Shown here piece by piece: positions 1-10,302 of a stretch of 64,000 nucleotides of DNA. Where the stretch lies: positions 1,019,254,514-1,019,318,513 of the forward strand of contig CM062804.1 of the NCBI GenBank assembly GCA_031772625.1, written 5' to 3'. The notes below the pieces were generated by a model. It did no database searches, was not told the DNA's origin, and worked only from the letters and a program-made list of their open reading frames with translations. Source of the DNA: Pinus tabuliformis. Taxonomy: Eukaryota; Streptophyta; Pinopsida; Pinales; Pinaceae. Each line of letters begins with the position of its first letter. Within the stretch, counting starts at the first letter, position 1. The translations under genes and the position numbers were made by a program.

Positions 1-544
1 TAGCAAAATTCGGAGATCTAGTCGCGAAAGTTTACCAGTTATTGCAGCCCACCAAAAGTTCAACTAGAATGCTCGAATGTTAAAGTGCATAGTGAATTAA
101 TGTGTGTACTTCTCAACTTTTTTCTACTCCAAAATAGTGGTTGAGTCATATGCTTTATTACTAAGCAACGGTTGGTTTGAAAAACTAAATGGATATTTTT
201 TTGATAGAATGGTCACATCTTTGGCTTCCATATAACGACAATACTAATCAAATTAAAATAACAAGCAAGAGGCCTATGAAGCACACAATCACTGATTTGA
301 ATGATTCAAATGTATTCATTGTGTTCTTTAATTCTACACTTTTTAACTACTATTTTGACTCTCTTTTTTGGAAATTTATTGTTGAATGTTCACCTTTTGT
401 AGATGTGTGTAAAAAATCTAAGATCTCTCACTCAAATTAGCTTGTTGTAAATAATCTATATATTATGCAAGAACATGTACAAATTTATTTTCAAAATTAG
501 TAAATTTAGATGTAAATTAGAATGTATGGTTTTTATTTTTTGAT
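1..544. other. AT-rich sequence, no gene recognised
   Basis: No recognisable domain. The only sizeable frame is an 83-codon one at 189-440 (+) with no motif I know. It is most likely decayed repeat sequence belonging to the Ty3/gypsy remnant downstream. Confidence 0.4.
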
Positions 545-900
545 GGCTCTAAGTTGAGTTCAAGTGAAAGGTCTAGGTGCACTCTTAGAGATCTTAAAGG
601 ATACAAATATTTGATGTCTTGTCGCTTGGATTTCCCATGCACAAATAATGTCACTAAGTATGAGGCTTTGATACAAGGTCTTAAAAGGGTGATAGATTTG
701 GAAGCTAAATAGCTCCAACTAATAGGGATTTACAAATAGTTATCAAACATTTAGGAAATTCAATTCACTGTATTTTAATCACCTTAAGAATTATATAGAT
801 GAGGCATGGATTATTATTTCTAATTTTGATACATTTAATATTAATTATGTATATTGAAGTCAAAATGCAAATGAAAATTTAATTTCAAACATAACTCCTA
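545..900 (+). pseudogene. Ty3/gypsy RNase H-like remnant
   Basis: Around 608-712 the plus strand reads RLDFPCTNN followed by KYEALIQGL, which resembles the RNase H segment of plant Ty3/gypsy polyproteins (usually FPCTNNxAEYEAL). A TAG stop at 710-712 and a frame change follow, then DLQIVIKHLGN resembles the next RNase H strand (usually DSQLVIxQ). The catalytic Glu of the AEYEAL block aligns with E in KYEAL; the later Asp also seems present. Frameshifts and stops show it is dead. LTRs and the rest of pol are not recognisable nearby. Assignment rests on motif resemblance only. Confidence 0.6.
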
Positions 901-1544
901 TATTTATACCACTGAGAAAATTTTCTATGGACGTGTTTTCTAATGAACATTTTTTTAGGCATTTTATACCAAACAATATTACAAACTAGATATTTTTTGA
1001 TGATGATGCCCTTATTTTAGAATTCCTCACATAGGGAGATACTTTTAGGGGATCACCATTGATGAAAATTGACATTGTGATCAAATTAATACATTGTCTC
1101 TAGATGCAAAACTAAAGAGTGAGAACTTATTTCTTAAATATGTGGTTCAAATGGAGAAGTATCATGACTCAGAAGATAAATTCAAGGGGGAAACAAAATA
1201 CAAATCCAATACCTATGCAATGCAATATTAGGTAATGAATATCTGTAACAAATAATACCCAGAAAATATTAATCTAGTTATTAGATACATGCCCATTGAG
1301 AGGGCTACATTTTTTCATTTCCTCAAGGAATATACAGATTTTTTTTTCTCCTAGAATTACACTAATTCAAAGATTCATGACACTAAAATCATGCAGGATG
1401 TGATATAATTCAATAATTATATGATCCTATTCAACAAACATTCTTAGATAGGTATTCAACAATATAATAACAAATGAAAATGAAACTCAATAAGTTTTTG
1501 GAGGAAAAAATAATATTTGTCATTCATCATGTGGTAGAATTCTT
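901..1544 (+). other. Decayed sequence, possibly more of the Ty3/gypsy element
   Basis: No open frame of note. Around 1,260-1,345 a broken plus-strand frame reads roughly INLVIRYMPIERATFF then LKEYTDFFFS, which faintly recalls the linker upstream of Ty3/gypsy reverse transcriptase. That order would be non-collinear with the RNase H remnant, so I treat it as weak. Confidence 0.25.
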
Positions 1545-3790
1545 TTAGCATGCAATGTTGTTATGCTCTTGTATTTGTGCTAGAAGGAAATCTAGCACAC
1601 GTTAGATTTATTGTACCTTGCAATGTTGTTATTGCTAAGATGATTATATTGGTGATAGAAGAAAATCTATTGTGTGTTAAATTTATTTTACCTTGGAATG
1701 TTGTTGTTGGCAATATAATTGTGGTTGTACTAAAAGTAAATCTAACATGCGTTGAATTTATTTAATCCTACAATTTTGTTATGTTCTTGTGGTTGTGCTA
1801 GAAGAAAATATAGCACATTCTAGATTTGTTTTACCCTGCAGTGTTGTTGGAACCATGCTCGTATTTATGTTAGAAGTAAGCTAACAAGCACTAGATATGT
1901 TTGAAGCTATAATGTTGTTATGTTATTATTTGTGCTAAAGGAAATCTAACACTTTCTAGATTTGTTTCATCTTACAATGTTGTTATTAGGAATACACTTG
2001 AGTTTATTACAGAATGAAATCTAGCATGTGTTAGATTTCCTTTGCTTGATAATGTTGTTGTTGGCAATAAGCTTGTATTTTTGCTAAAAGTAAATATAAA
2101 ACATGTTAGATATTTTTCACCTTACATTGTTTTTATGTGCTTGTGTTTGAGCTAGAAGGAAGTTTAGCACGCATTATATTTCTTTCAAAATGCAATGTTG
2201 TGGTTGGAATTTGGTTGTTTGTGCTAGAAAGAAACACGATAGAATTCTTTGACCTTGCAATGTTATTGGAATTTTACATGTGATTGTGTTAGAAGGAAAT
2301 TTAGCACATGTTAGATTTCTTTATTGCAATGTTGTTATTGACAATATACTTCATTTTGTGCTAGAACTAAATTTAGTGTGTGTTATATTTCTTTAACCCT
2401 ACAATGTTATTATGTTCCTGTGTTTGTGCTAGAAGGAAATCTAGCACAAGAGATTTGTTTCATCCTGTAATGTGCTTGTGTGTGTTAGAAAAATATGTAG
2501 CATGCACTAGATTTCCTTGCCCTGTAATGTTGTTGTTGTCAACATGGTTGTGTTTGTGTTAGAAGTAAATCTATCATGTGCTATAATTCGTTCATGTTAC
2601 AATGTTTTTTTCTGCTTGTGTTTATACAAGAAGGAAATCTAAAACACATTAGATTTCTTTCACCTTGCAATGTTGTTATTGGCAATGTGCTTATCTTTGG
2701 GCTAGAAGGAAATCTTGCATGCACTAGATTTATTTTACAATGAAATTTATTGTTGGAAATATGGTTGCTTGTGCTAGAAGGAATTTAGCATGTGTTTTGT
2801 TTCCTTTAGCTTGCAATCTACTTGTGTTTGTGATAGAATGAATCCAGCATGCACTAGACTTCTTTAGTCCTACACTGTTGTTATGTGCTTGCGTTTGTGC
2901 TAGAAGAAAATATAGCATGTGTTAGATTTATTTCAGATTGAAATGTGCTTGTATTTCTGTTGGAAGAAAACTTAGCATAGGCTAGATTTTTTATACTCTA
3001 CAATGTTATTGTTAGCAACATGCTTGTATTTGTTGTAGACATAAATCTAACACATGCTAGATTTTTCACTCTACAATGTTGCTATGTGCTTGTGTTTGCG
3101 CTAAGAGGAAATATAACACATGTTAGATTTTTTTTTACCTTGCAATGTTATTGCTAACATGTTTTTGTTTGGGCTAAAATGAAATCTAGCTTGTGCTAAA
3201 TATGTTTTGTCCTGTAATGTTGTCATTGGAAATATTTATATGTTTGTTTTAGAAGTAAATATATTGGAATTTTTTCTCACCCCACAATGTTGTTATGTGA
3301 TTATGTTTGCATTAGAAGGAAATATGGTATGCATTATATTTCTTTCACCTTGTAATGTTTTTATTTGCAAGGTGCTTTTGTTTTTGATAGGAGCAAATCT
3401 AACATGTGTTAGATTTGCTTTGTCTAGTAATGTTGTTGTTGGCAATATGTTTGTGAATTTGCACTAGAAGGAGATCTAGTACGTGTTATATTTCTTTTCA
3501 CAATGCAATGTTATTTTTGACGATATAGTTATTTGTGCTAGAAGGAAATCGAATGTTGTCTTACATATTTTTATTTTGCAATATGCTTCTGTTTATGCTA
3601 GAAGGAAATTTAGCTTGTGCTAGATCTCTTTTTTTTGCAGTGTTGTTGTTGACAATATGCTTGTGTTTGTGATAGAAGTAAATCTAGCACATAGTAGATT
3701 TATGAGACCTTGCAATGTTGTTACGTTCTTGTGTTTATGATAGAACGAAATATAGCACACACTAGATTTCTTTCATCTTACAATGTTATT
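1545..3790. repeat. Tandem array of ~70-bp hairpin units, left block
   Basis: About 32 diverged units with spacing mostly 65-76 bp, judged from recurrence of the block around AATGTTGTT. Each unit has three parts: a T/G-rich block (CAATGTTGTTATTGGCAATA-like), then CTTGTGTTTGTGCTAGAAGG, then AAATCTAGCACATGTTAGAT followed by TTC. The second and third parts contain two overlapping inverted repeats, GTGCTAGA/TCTAGCAC and GAAATCTA/TAGATTTC, which share the middle arm. Frames that open across it are read-through of the repeat, not genes. The right end is the target site of the LINE-derived insertion at 3,791. Confidence 0.85.
3773..3790. repeat. Target site duplication, left copy
   Basis: TCATCTTACAATGTTATT, identical over 18 bp to 5,774-5,791. 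It lies inside a unit of the tandem array, so the array existed before the insertion. Confidence 0.92.
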
Positions 3791-3958
3791 TTTTTTCTCG
3801 ATAAAGACTAATTCTATTAAGTAAAATATAGTACAATCAGGAGAAGCAAGAGACCGGCAGACCGGAAATGATGGATCCATCAACCTCGGTCCTGGAGGAA
3901 AGATTCAAACTCATAGCTACAACAGATGACTTGAGATCACAGACTGACTAACTGACTT

Positions 3959-5251
3959 TTACCCCATAGGGGCAGAAACTACAACACATTGTTTTTTCCC
4001 TTTCTTTTTGTTGACTTTTGTCCAGCCATCATGGGGAGGATGAGCTAAGACAACTTGAAGACTGGAATTCTCTATCATCGGGAATTCCTTTTCTGATTCA
4101 GAGGAGGTCTCATGGGCGCGTTTCTGGGAGATTGCTGTGTCATGGGTGTGCCCCATAGTATCCATGGGCGGATCCATCGACTGAGGCGCCTGGTCCGGTT
4201 CTGAATTGCTTTCCCCATCCTCCGAACTTTGGGATCTGGAGCTCCCAGCTGGCGGCGGAGGACAGGGAGCCCAACGCTTGGGTTTGGTTTTTGCGAAGAT
4301 TCCCTTTTTCGATCTTGCTGTCAGCGATGGGCAGGAGTTCTGTAGGTGCCCTGTTAGGTGACAATGACGGCATCGGAAGGCAGTATTTTCGTAATCTAGA
4401 AACTGGGTCCAAACAGTGTCTTTGATCTTGAGATTGATTTGCTCTGGCAATCGCTTGCTTAAATCTAGCTCCACACAAATTCTAGCATATGTGTAGAGAC
4501 CTTGTTGTTCCCTCTCGTAATCTCCCATTAAAAAGCAACCCAAAGTGTTGCCTATTTGCCTGTATACTTCTGTGCTCCACAGGTGTATTGGGAGATTTGG
4601 AAGTCTGATCCAGACAGGGGCTTTAGTGATCACTGCTGAAGCTGGGTCAAAGTCTGGGAACCATGGAGTTAAGAAGAGACCTGTTGAACCCATGAACCAA
4701 GGGCCTTCTTCTAAGGCCTTTTCGTAGTACTCGAGATTATCGAACAACACTATAAAATATCCCTTTGCACAGAAGTAAATCTTGCAACGGTGAGTCCAGT
4801 TGTCCTTGATCCAGTCATAAAGATCCTTTGAGCGTGGCCAGAGCCCATTGAATCTGCAGATGATGGCCCTTTCAACAAATTTTTGGGTGTTGTCTGCCAG
4901 ATCAGAGTAAGAGATCTCAACAGAGGGAACCTCCTCCGATTTGTCAACCAGAAAAGGCTTGGGTAGAGCCTGAACCGGTGGAACTGTCTTTTCAGGCTTC
5001 TTAGCATGGACTGCATCTTTATATGAAAATGCCTTAGCTGAGGATGACTCTCTAGCAGCTCCTCCCCTCAAACGAAGGGTTAAAATAATGGATGCATCTT
5101 TCTTAATGCCGTAAAAAGAAATAGGATGGAGATCCTCCAATTGTTTACCTTCGTGGAGAAGCCGTTGAGCTGCAGAGGGGATCCCCAGTTTGACGTTCAG
5201 TGCATGCTTGAGATTCTGCACTAGATCCATCTGGCTTACCCATTGTAGCAT
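3959..5251 (-). CDS. LINE ORF1 protein with N-terminal ubiquitin-like domain
   Basis: 430 codons, the longest undamaged frame in the window. Residues 1-64 are ubiquitin-like: GIPSAAQRL, then GKQLEDL, YGIKKDASI and finally LRLRGG at 59-64 line up with GIPPDQQRL, GKQLEDG, YNIQKESTL and LRLRGG of ubiquitin. Residues ~124-265 form a DUF4283-type region (LPNLPIHLW, IGNTLGCFL) as in plant L1 ORF1. A CCHC knuckle uses C284, C287, H292 and C297. The Ser/Pro-rich tail has DGWTKV then a lysine cluster, paralleled by EGWTQV in the LINE at 21,961. The role inferred from the family is binding element RNA in a ribonucleoprotein. The ATG at 5,251 cuts off the first ubiquitin strand, which is readable in frame upstream (QIQIKLITGKT just before it), so the true start is probably upstream or was lost. 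Whether the Gly-Gly is cleaved or conjugated is unknown. Confidence 0.8.
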   Translation of the reverse strand: MLQWVSQMDLVQNLKHALNVKLGIPSAAQRLLHEGKQLEDLHPISFYGIKKDASIILTLRLRGGAARESSSAKAFSYKDAVHAKKPEKTVPPVQALPKPFLVDKSEEVPSVEISYSDLADNTQKFVERAIICRFNGLWPRSKDLYDWIKDNWTHRCKIYFCAKGYFIVLFDNLEYYEKALEEGPWFMGSTGLFLTPWFPDFDPASAVITKAPVWIRLPNLPIHLWSTEVYRQIGNTLGCFLMGDYEREQQGLYTYARICVELDLSKRLPEQINLKIKDTVWTQFLDYENTAFRCRHCHLTGHLQNSCPSLTARSKKGIFAKTKPKRWAPCPPPPAGSSRSQSSEDGESNSEPDQAPQSMDPPMDTMGHTHDTAISQKRAHETSSESEKEFPMIENSSLQVVLAHPPHDGWTKVNKKKGKKQCVVVSAPMG

Positions 5252-5326
5252 AGTTTTGCCTGTAATGAGCTTGATTTGTATCTGGAATGAGGAAGAAAAG
5301 TCCGAATGCCTCTTTCCCCTGCAGAT

Positions 5327-5749
5327 CTATGAAGAGGGGAGGCATACGCGTTGATTGATTTTCGTTTCCTGGATTTGCCCCATGGGCAGAAGAGGCGTAC
5401 AGCTAATCGGTGCAAACCCTTCCTTCCCGAAAGCCACGATCCGAGGAGAAGCAGCGAAGGGTTCCGCGTGATCGTCCTTGGCTGCTGCGCCGACATTCTG
5501 AAGAGGACCACATAGGCGTGTTGTGGAAGCAGGGGGCTGAGGCCATGCTACCCCAGAGCTCTCGGCAAAGAGATCTGCGTGAGCATCCGTGTCTGCGGCG
5601 CCGGCTTTCATGGTATGGACATCTTGCGAATCTGCAGAGAGGAAAAAGACCCTTAACCTGTGCATGAATCTCTCGAAACCATCCGCAGCAGGGGCGTTCA
5701 AAGACCCGATGGCGGCCGAGGGCAAGGAGGCGGCAAATCTAGGGTTCAT
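5327..5749 (-). CDS. 140-codon leader frame, same frame as ORF1
   Basis: Starts 24 bp inside the 5' end of the element and ends at a TAG (5,327-5,329). It is in the same reading frame as the ORF1 at 3,959-5,251, with 25 open codons between the TAG and the ORF1 ATG, so one stop separates it from a 597-codon frame. Composition is Ala/Pro/Ser-rich with no domain I recognise. It could be an N-terminal part cut off by a nonsense mutation, an upstream regulatory frame, or simply GC-rich 5' untranslated sequence that happens to be open. Another minus frame begins MPPLFIDLQG at 5,345 and could be the original N-terminus joined by a frameshift. Confidence 0.35.
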   Translation of the reverse strand: MNPRFAASLPSAAIGSLNAPAADGFERFMHRLRVFFLSADSQDVHTMKAGAADTDAHADLFAESSGVAWPQPPASTTRLCGPLQNVGAAAKDDHAEPFAASPRIVAFGKEGFAPISCTPLLPMGQIQETKINQRVCLPSS

Positions 5750-5773
5750 CCTTGGAGCTGTCTCGGTTCCCCC

Positions 5774-5791
5774 TCATCTTACAATGTTATT
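5774..5791. repeat. Target site duplication, right copy
   Basis: Exact 18-bp match to 3,773-3,790; the tandem array resumes immediately afterwards. Confidence 0.92.
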
Positions 5792-7340
5792 ATTCGCAAT
5801 GTGTTTTTGTTTTTGTTTCAAGAAAATCTTGTGGGTACTAGATTCTTTTTGCCTTACAATTATGTTATTGGTAATATGTCCTTGTTTGTGCTAGAAGTAA
5901 ATCCAACATGTATTAGGTTTATTTAGCCATAAAATAATGTTATTTTCTTAGGTTTGTGCTAGAAGGAAATATAACATGTGTTAGATTTTACTTTACCCTG
6001 CTGTAATGATGTTGTTCACAACATATTTGTGTTTGTGCTAGAAGCAAATCTAGCACATGTTAGATTTCTTTCACCTATCAATGCTGAGTTTTTTTTTGTC
6101 CTCTAGAAGGAAGTGTGCAATGCTTAAATTTATGTCCCTTTCCAATGTTTTTATTGGCAATGTGCTTATGTTTGTACTAGAAATAAATCTAGCATGTCCT
6201 ACATTTAATTTTCTTTGCAATATTATCATTGGAAACATGTTTATATTTTTGCTAAAAGTAATTCTAGCACATGCTAGATTTATTTCACCCTAAAATGTTG
6301 TTATGTGTTTGTTTTTATGCTAAAAAGAAATTTAACTTACAATATATTTATTTCACCTTGCAATGTTTTTATTGGCAATGTGCTTGTGTTTGTGATAGAG
6401 GGTAATATAGAATGTTTTTGTTTTCACAATGCAATGTTGTGGTTGGAAACATGCTTATGTTTTTACCATAACTCATTCTTAGGCCACATATTCCATATGA
6501 AGGGCCTTCTAATCATTTGAGGGTTTAACATTTTTTATATTGTAACAATAATTTATGTAGGCATGGACTAAAACCTCATTGTTTCTAAAAGGCAGTGTCA
6601 AATTGCATAAGCACGGAGATGTCTCAAGAAAGATTATTATTGTAATGTTTTTATTGACAATGTTTTTGTGCTTGTGATAGAAGGAAATTTAGCATGCACT
6701 ACATTTACTTTACAACTCAATGTTGTTATTGGCAATCTTCTTTTATGCGATAGAAGGGAGTTTAGCATGTGTTACATTTCCATTGCCTTGGCAATATTTT
6801 TAATGACATGTGCTTGTGTTTGTGCTAGAAGGAAAACTAGCTTGTGCTAGATTTCTTTCGGTTTGCAATGTTTTTCTTGGAAATATGCATGTGTTCATGC
6901 TCAAAATAATTCTAACATGTGCTAGATTTATTTCACCATACAATGTTTTTATTGGCAATATTCCTTGTGTTTGTGATAAAAAGAAATCTAGGATACAAAT
7001 ATTTCTTTTCTTTGCAACTTTCTTGTTGGCAATATGCTTGTGTTTCTGCTAGAAGTAATTCTATCACATTCTCTATTTCTTTCACTTTGCAATGTTGTTA
7101 TGTGTTTTTCTTTGTGCTAGATGAAGATCTAGAAGAAAATCTAATAATTGCTATAGTTAATGTTCTTTCATTGTGTTTTGATTTTGTGGTTTCTAAAGCA
7201 AGCTAAGAATATACATGACTATAAAAGATCAATTTTATGTAAATATGATGTTGTTGTAGTCTCTACAGTTTTATTTAATTATTCACAATGTAATGTTTTT
7301 TGGAAATGTGTTTATGCTCGTGCTAGAAGGAAAGCTAGTA
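5792..7340. repeat. Tandem array of ~70-bp hairpin units, right block
   Basis: Continuation of the array at 1,545-3,790, roughly 20 further units. A clean example of the shared-arm hairpin is at 6,035-6,067 (GTGCTAGA at 6,035-6,042, TCTAGCAC at 6,049-6,056, then TTAGATTTC). The array is interrupted at about 6,470-6,640 by about 170 bp of unrelated sequence and decays after 7,140, where units become patchy. Confidence 0.8.
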
Positions 7341-7578
7341 GGTGATAACTTGCCTATAGTCACGATTAAAAGAACATAATAAATTATTTGGGGGTTCCCT
7401 TTTTCTAATTAACACCATGATTAGCTATTATTGTGAGTTCTACACTTGTTATTGTTCTTGTTCATTTTTGTTACACATATAATGATGTGATTAGTTATAA
7501 TATTTATAACTTCATACTTTCTTCAATAATTCGAAACTATGTTAATAATTTTTTACTTTTTATTTATTTATTATTATC

Positions 7579-7672
7579 AGAAACCATAGACTATGAAGTT
7601 AGTGAGAATTCAAAGGAAGCATCCAAGGAAAAAGGATGTTCAAGAAACATGACACCAAAATATTTAAATGGT
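7579..7672 (+). pseudogene. Exon-like segment of the FCP1-like pseudogene
   Basis: Preceded by a pyrimidine-rich tract ending TTATTATCAG and followed by GTATGA. Between them is an open stretch of about 31 codons rich in Glu, Lys and Ser (for example EVSENSKEASKEKG). It starts two bases into a codon and ends with one base, a symmetric phase 1 exon like those at 9,341-10,022. I infer it belongs to the same gene as the phosphatase-like domains downstream. Confidence 0.4.
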
Positions 7673-7769
7673 ATGACAATTTTATAATTAGTTTATACTT
7701 TGTTACAATGGTTAGACATTATGCTAATAAATGGTTGTTGATTAGCTTATGTTTATTATTTTATCAAGC

Positions 7770-9043
7770 TAATGATGAAATGTTGTGCACCTTTGAATGT
7801 CCACTTAGAAATTTTTCTGATTAAAAAATTCTCTTATATATTGATCAACCTATTTGGGATAAATGGTACATTGTTTTTAACTATTACCAACTAGGAACAT
7901 TAAAGTGTTCACCAAGCCAAACTGATTTTGAGAACTATAAGAGAAATAGTTTACACAATTTGACAACATGTACTCTTTGGCCCGTTAGGGATTAACCATG
8001 GAAAAAATTTCTTCAGTAGTAGATAAGCTATTGAATGAAACCATTTGGTTTTTTATTCCACTTAATCATCCAACAAATGCCACAAAATTAAAAGATTATT
8101 TGTTCTAAATTGAAAACCAACAGAACATTATCGGAGGCAATGGTTACAGATTGTCAAAGTCATGATGAGAAATTGAATGAGAATACTTTTACCACATTCG
8201 ACATTCTTGAGAATTATGAAATTAACGATATTATATTTTCCAACTTTTGCAACATGGTGGAGGCGTCTACTTATGTAAAAAGAACACATAATACAAAGAT
8301 AGAGTCCCTTTCTCAGCAAGCATGTGGATTCCTTGACAAAATGATAAATGGATGAACAAATGTTCAACGGGTTGACAACAATTTTGAATTTGGTTGTCAT
8401 TTTGGTGGCTTTGATATTTTGTCAACACTTTTGCACTATTTTCTAATGTCAATTGCAAGCAGTTTTACATACTAACTTTATTGTTCCGGATACACTTGCT
8501 TTGAAAAAAGAACCATTCCACAAGGATATAATATTGATTTTTTTCGATTTCTTATGGAAAAAATGAGTTGAATGACTTTACTACAGTTCTCTTAGTAGAA
8601 ATTTGGTTTTGTAATGATGTACGCAAATTTTTGGAAATTTCCATAAAGAACTCCAAGATTAACTATAGAATGACTAGTGGCATTTATGAATATAAGTCTC
8701 AAAATAGGTATAGTTATGATATAGTTTTTACTATACATTTCTATACTTAAGAATTAAAAATTTTGGAAGCTTCAAAATACTCTCACACATTTGAAGACAC
8801 ATTTGATGAAAATGAGAGAGATTATGATTTCTAAATGGATTTATTGGAAAAACACCAATGTAATGATGCAAAAGTGGTTATTACTCTTTCTGCAGGGACA
8901 AATTTAATCAAGGCTTGTTGTACATATGGAAGAAGAATTGCATGTGTTATGAAAACATAGTCACAAAGGATAATCATGCTCAATAATTACAAACATTTTC
9001 AACTATCAAATCCAGGATCTATTAATTTCTTAGAAAATTTAGG
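7770..9043 (+). pseudogene. Probable large decayed exon, unrecognised
   Basis: Runs from an AG-preceded open stretch near 7,770 to LENLG at 9,043, followed by GTACTA. It is read in broken pieces with several stops; the longest open piece is 81 codons at 8,110-8,355. I recognise no domain. A piece around 7,850-7,990 has ordinary protein-like composition (WDKWYIVFNYYQLG). Placement in the same gene as its neighbours is inferred from splice-like borders and phase. Confidence 0.3.
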
Positions 9044-9340
9044 TACTACAGTTTCTTTGTTGTTTCTCTTATAATACTTTGGATAATATTTTGTTTATAT
9101 TTTTAATTGTCAAAGTGTTTACTAAAATGACTAATGATAGAGATTCTGAAACAAAGAATGCTGAATGTGGGAAGCAAAAAAATAATTAATATAGTGCTTA
9201 TGATGTTGAAAAAAGTTTAGAAATGGAAACAGGAGGAGAAGAAGTTATCATACTAGGTACATGATTTGTCTGGTTGTTGCTCTTGTTACTTTTTGAATTT
9301 ATTTAATTTCCATATTCAAAACATTTTTGGATGTCTATTA

Positions 9341-10022
9341 TAGGGAATTATGAGAAGAATGAAATTAATCAAGACAATGACCATGGAATGATGGGGATAG
9401 AAATGGGTATTAACCATTGTAACTCTTTTTTTTTAATCTAAATTATTATTTTTATTATCGTGAATCATAGCATTTCATTTGTTGATTATAGTTGGAAATA
9501 AAGAGAATGAATATAGTGACTAAGGGAATGTCCCACAAACCTCCAATCAAGACTGAAATATTATATGGACAGTTAAAGATGATTTGTTTTCTGTATAGTT
9601 GTTTAATGAATTTTGTTCATTATCATAATTTATAACATTTTTTTATGTTTATTATAGAGACAAGCAAGGAAAACAAAGACATTGATCAAATGAATGCGAA
9701 ACAAAGCTTTAATCAAGGACAATATATAATATCAAGTGCTTATAATTTGTCCATTTGTTTTCCTTATTATTTAATGATTTTATTCATTTTCACAATTCAA
9801 AATATTTTATATGTTTAATTTAGAGAAAAATAAACGTAGCAAAGACGATGATGAGGTGCAAAGTTACAAATATGAAGATAATGTCATATCAAATACTTAT
9901 AACTTGTCTTCTTATTTATTTTGTTATTCTTTGAACACTAATGCTTGTAACTACCATAATGTTGTACATTTTTATTATAGGAACTAATAGAAAGGAAAAA
10001 ATTAACAATCAAAATAATGTTA
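9341..10022 (+). pseudogene. Series of short symmetric phase-1 exons
   Basis: Exon-like pieces lie near 9,341-9,405, 9,493-9,560, 9,659-9,733, 9,825-9,898 and 9,982-10,022; an earlier piece ends near 9,257 just before GTACAT. Most are preceded by TTATTATAG or close variants. The pieces after 9,341 begin two bases into a codon, and all but the second (lost to a stop) end with a single base. They encode hydrophilic linkers such as TSKENKDIDQ and TNRKEKINN. The intron parts also resemble one another, so exon plus intron was duplicated as a unit of roughly 150-170 bp. The piece at 9,493 has a stop, and the donor after 9,898 is AT instead of GT. Confidence 0.55.
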
Positions 10023-10302
10023 AAGGTGCGTGTCGGTGTGTTTCTTTTTAAAGGTTTCATTACTAATGTTTTTCTTGGTATTGGTATTTGATTGAATGTT
10101 TAATAAGAAGTACTATTGGCATTTGATTAAATGTTTAATATGTTTACTCCAAGTTCTATCAAGATGATAAAAGAACTTATTATTTCATCTATAAATAGTG
10201 AAAAAACCACTAAAGATAAGTGTATTGTTTCAACAATTTATTTAGTAATTTTTGTAACATGAATAAAATGGTTTGACTAGATTATTTGTCATTGTGTTGC
10301 AG

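Larger units (their letters stand above)
3791..5773 (-). mobile_element. ORF1-only LINE-derived element with ubiquitin-like ORF1
   Basis: A 1,983-bp minus-strand insertion bounded by perfect 18-bp target site duplications. Its 5' end at 5,773 begins GGGGGAACCGAG and its 3' end at 3,791 is an A-run following TTTATCGAG, as expected for target-primed reverse transcription. It carries a 140-codon leader frame, the 430-codon ORF1 (3,959-5,251) and about 170 bp of 3' untranslated sequence. No endonuclease or reverse transcriptase is present. Because the 5' end looks complete, internal loss of ORF2, or an ORF1-only family comparable in layout to mammalian HAL1, explains it better than ordinary 5' truncation. 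It is much more GC-rich than its surroundings. The unmutated duplications suggest a fairly young insertion. Confidence 0.85.

Noticed and set aside
5410-5926. Plus-strand frames of 85-101 codons
   Set aside because: Antisense to the GC-rich leader of the minus-strand LINE element and running into the tandem array; no domain.
1545-7340. CRISPR-like array of hairpin repeats
   Set aside because: Units are contiguous diverged copies without unique spacers, in plant nuclear DNA.
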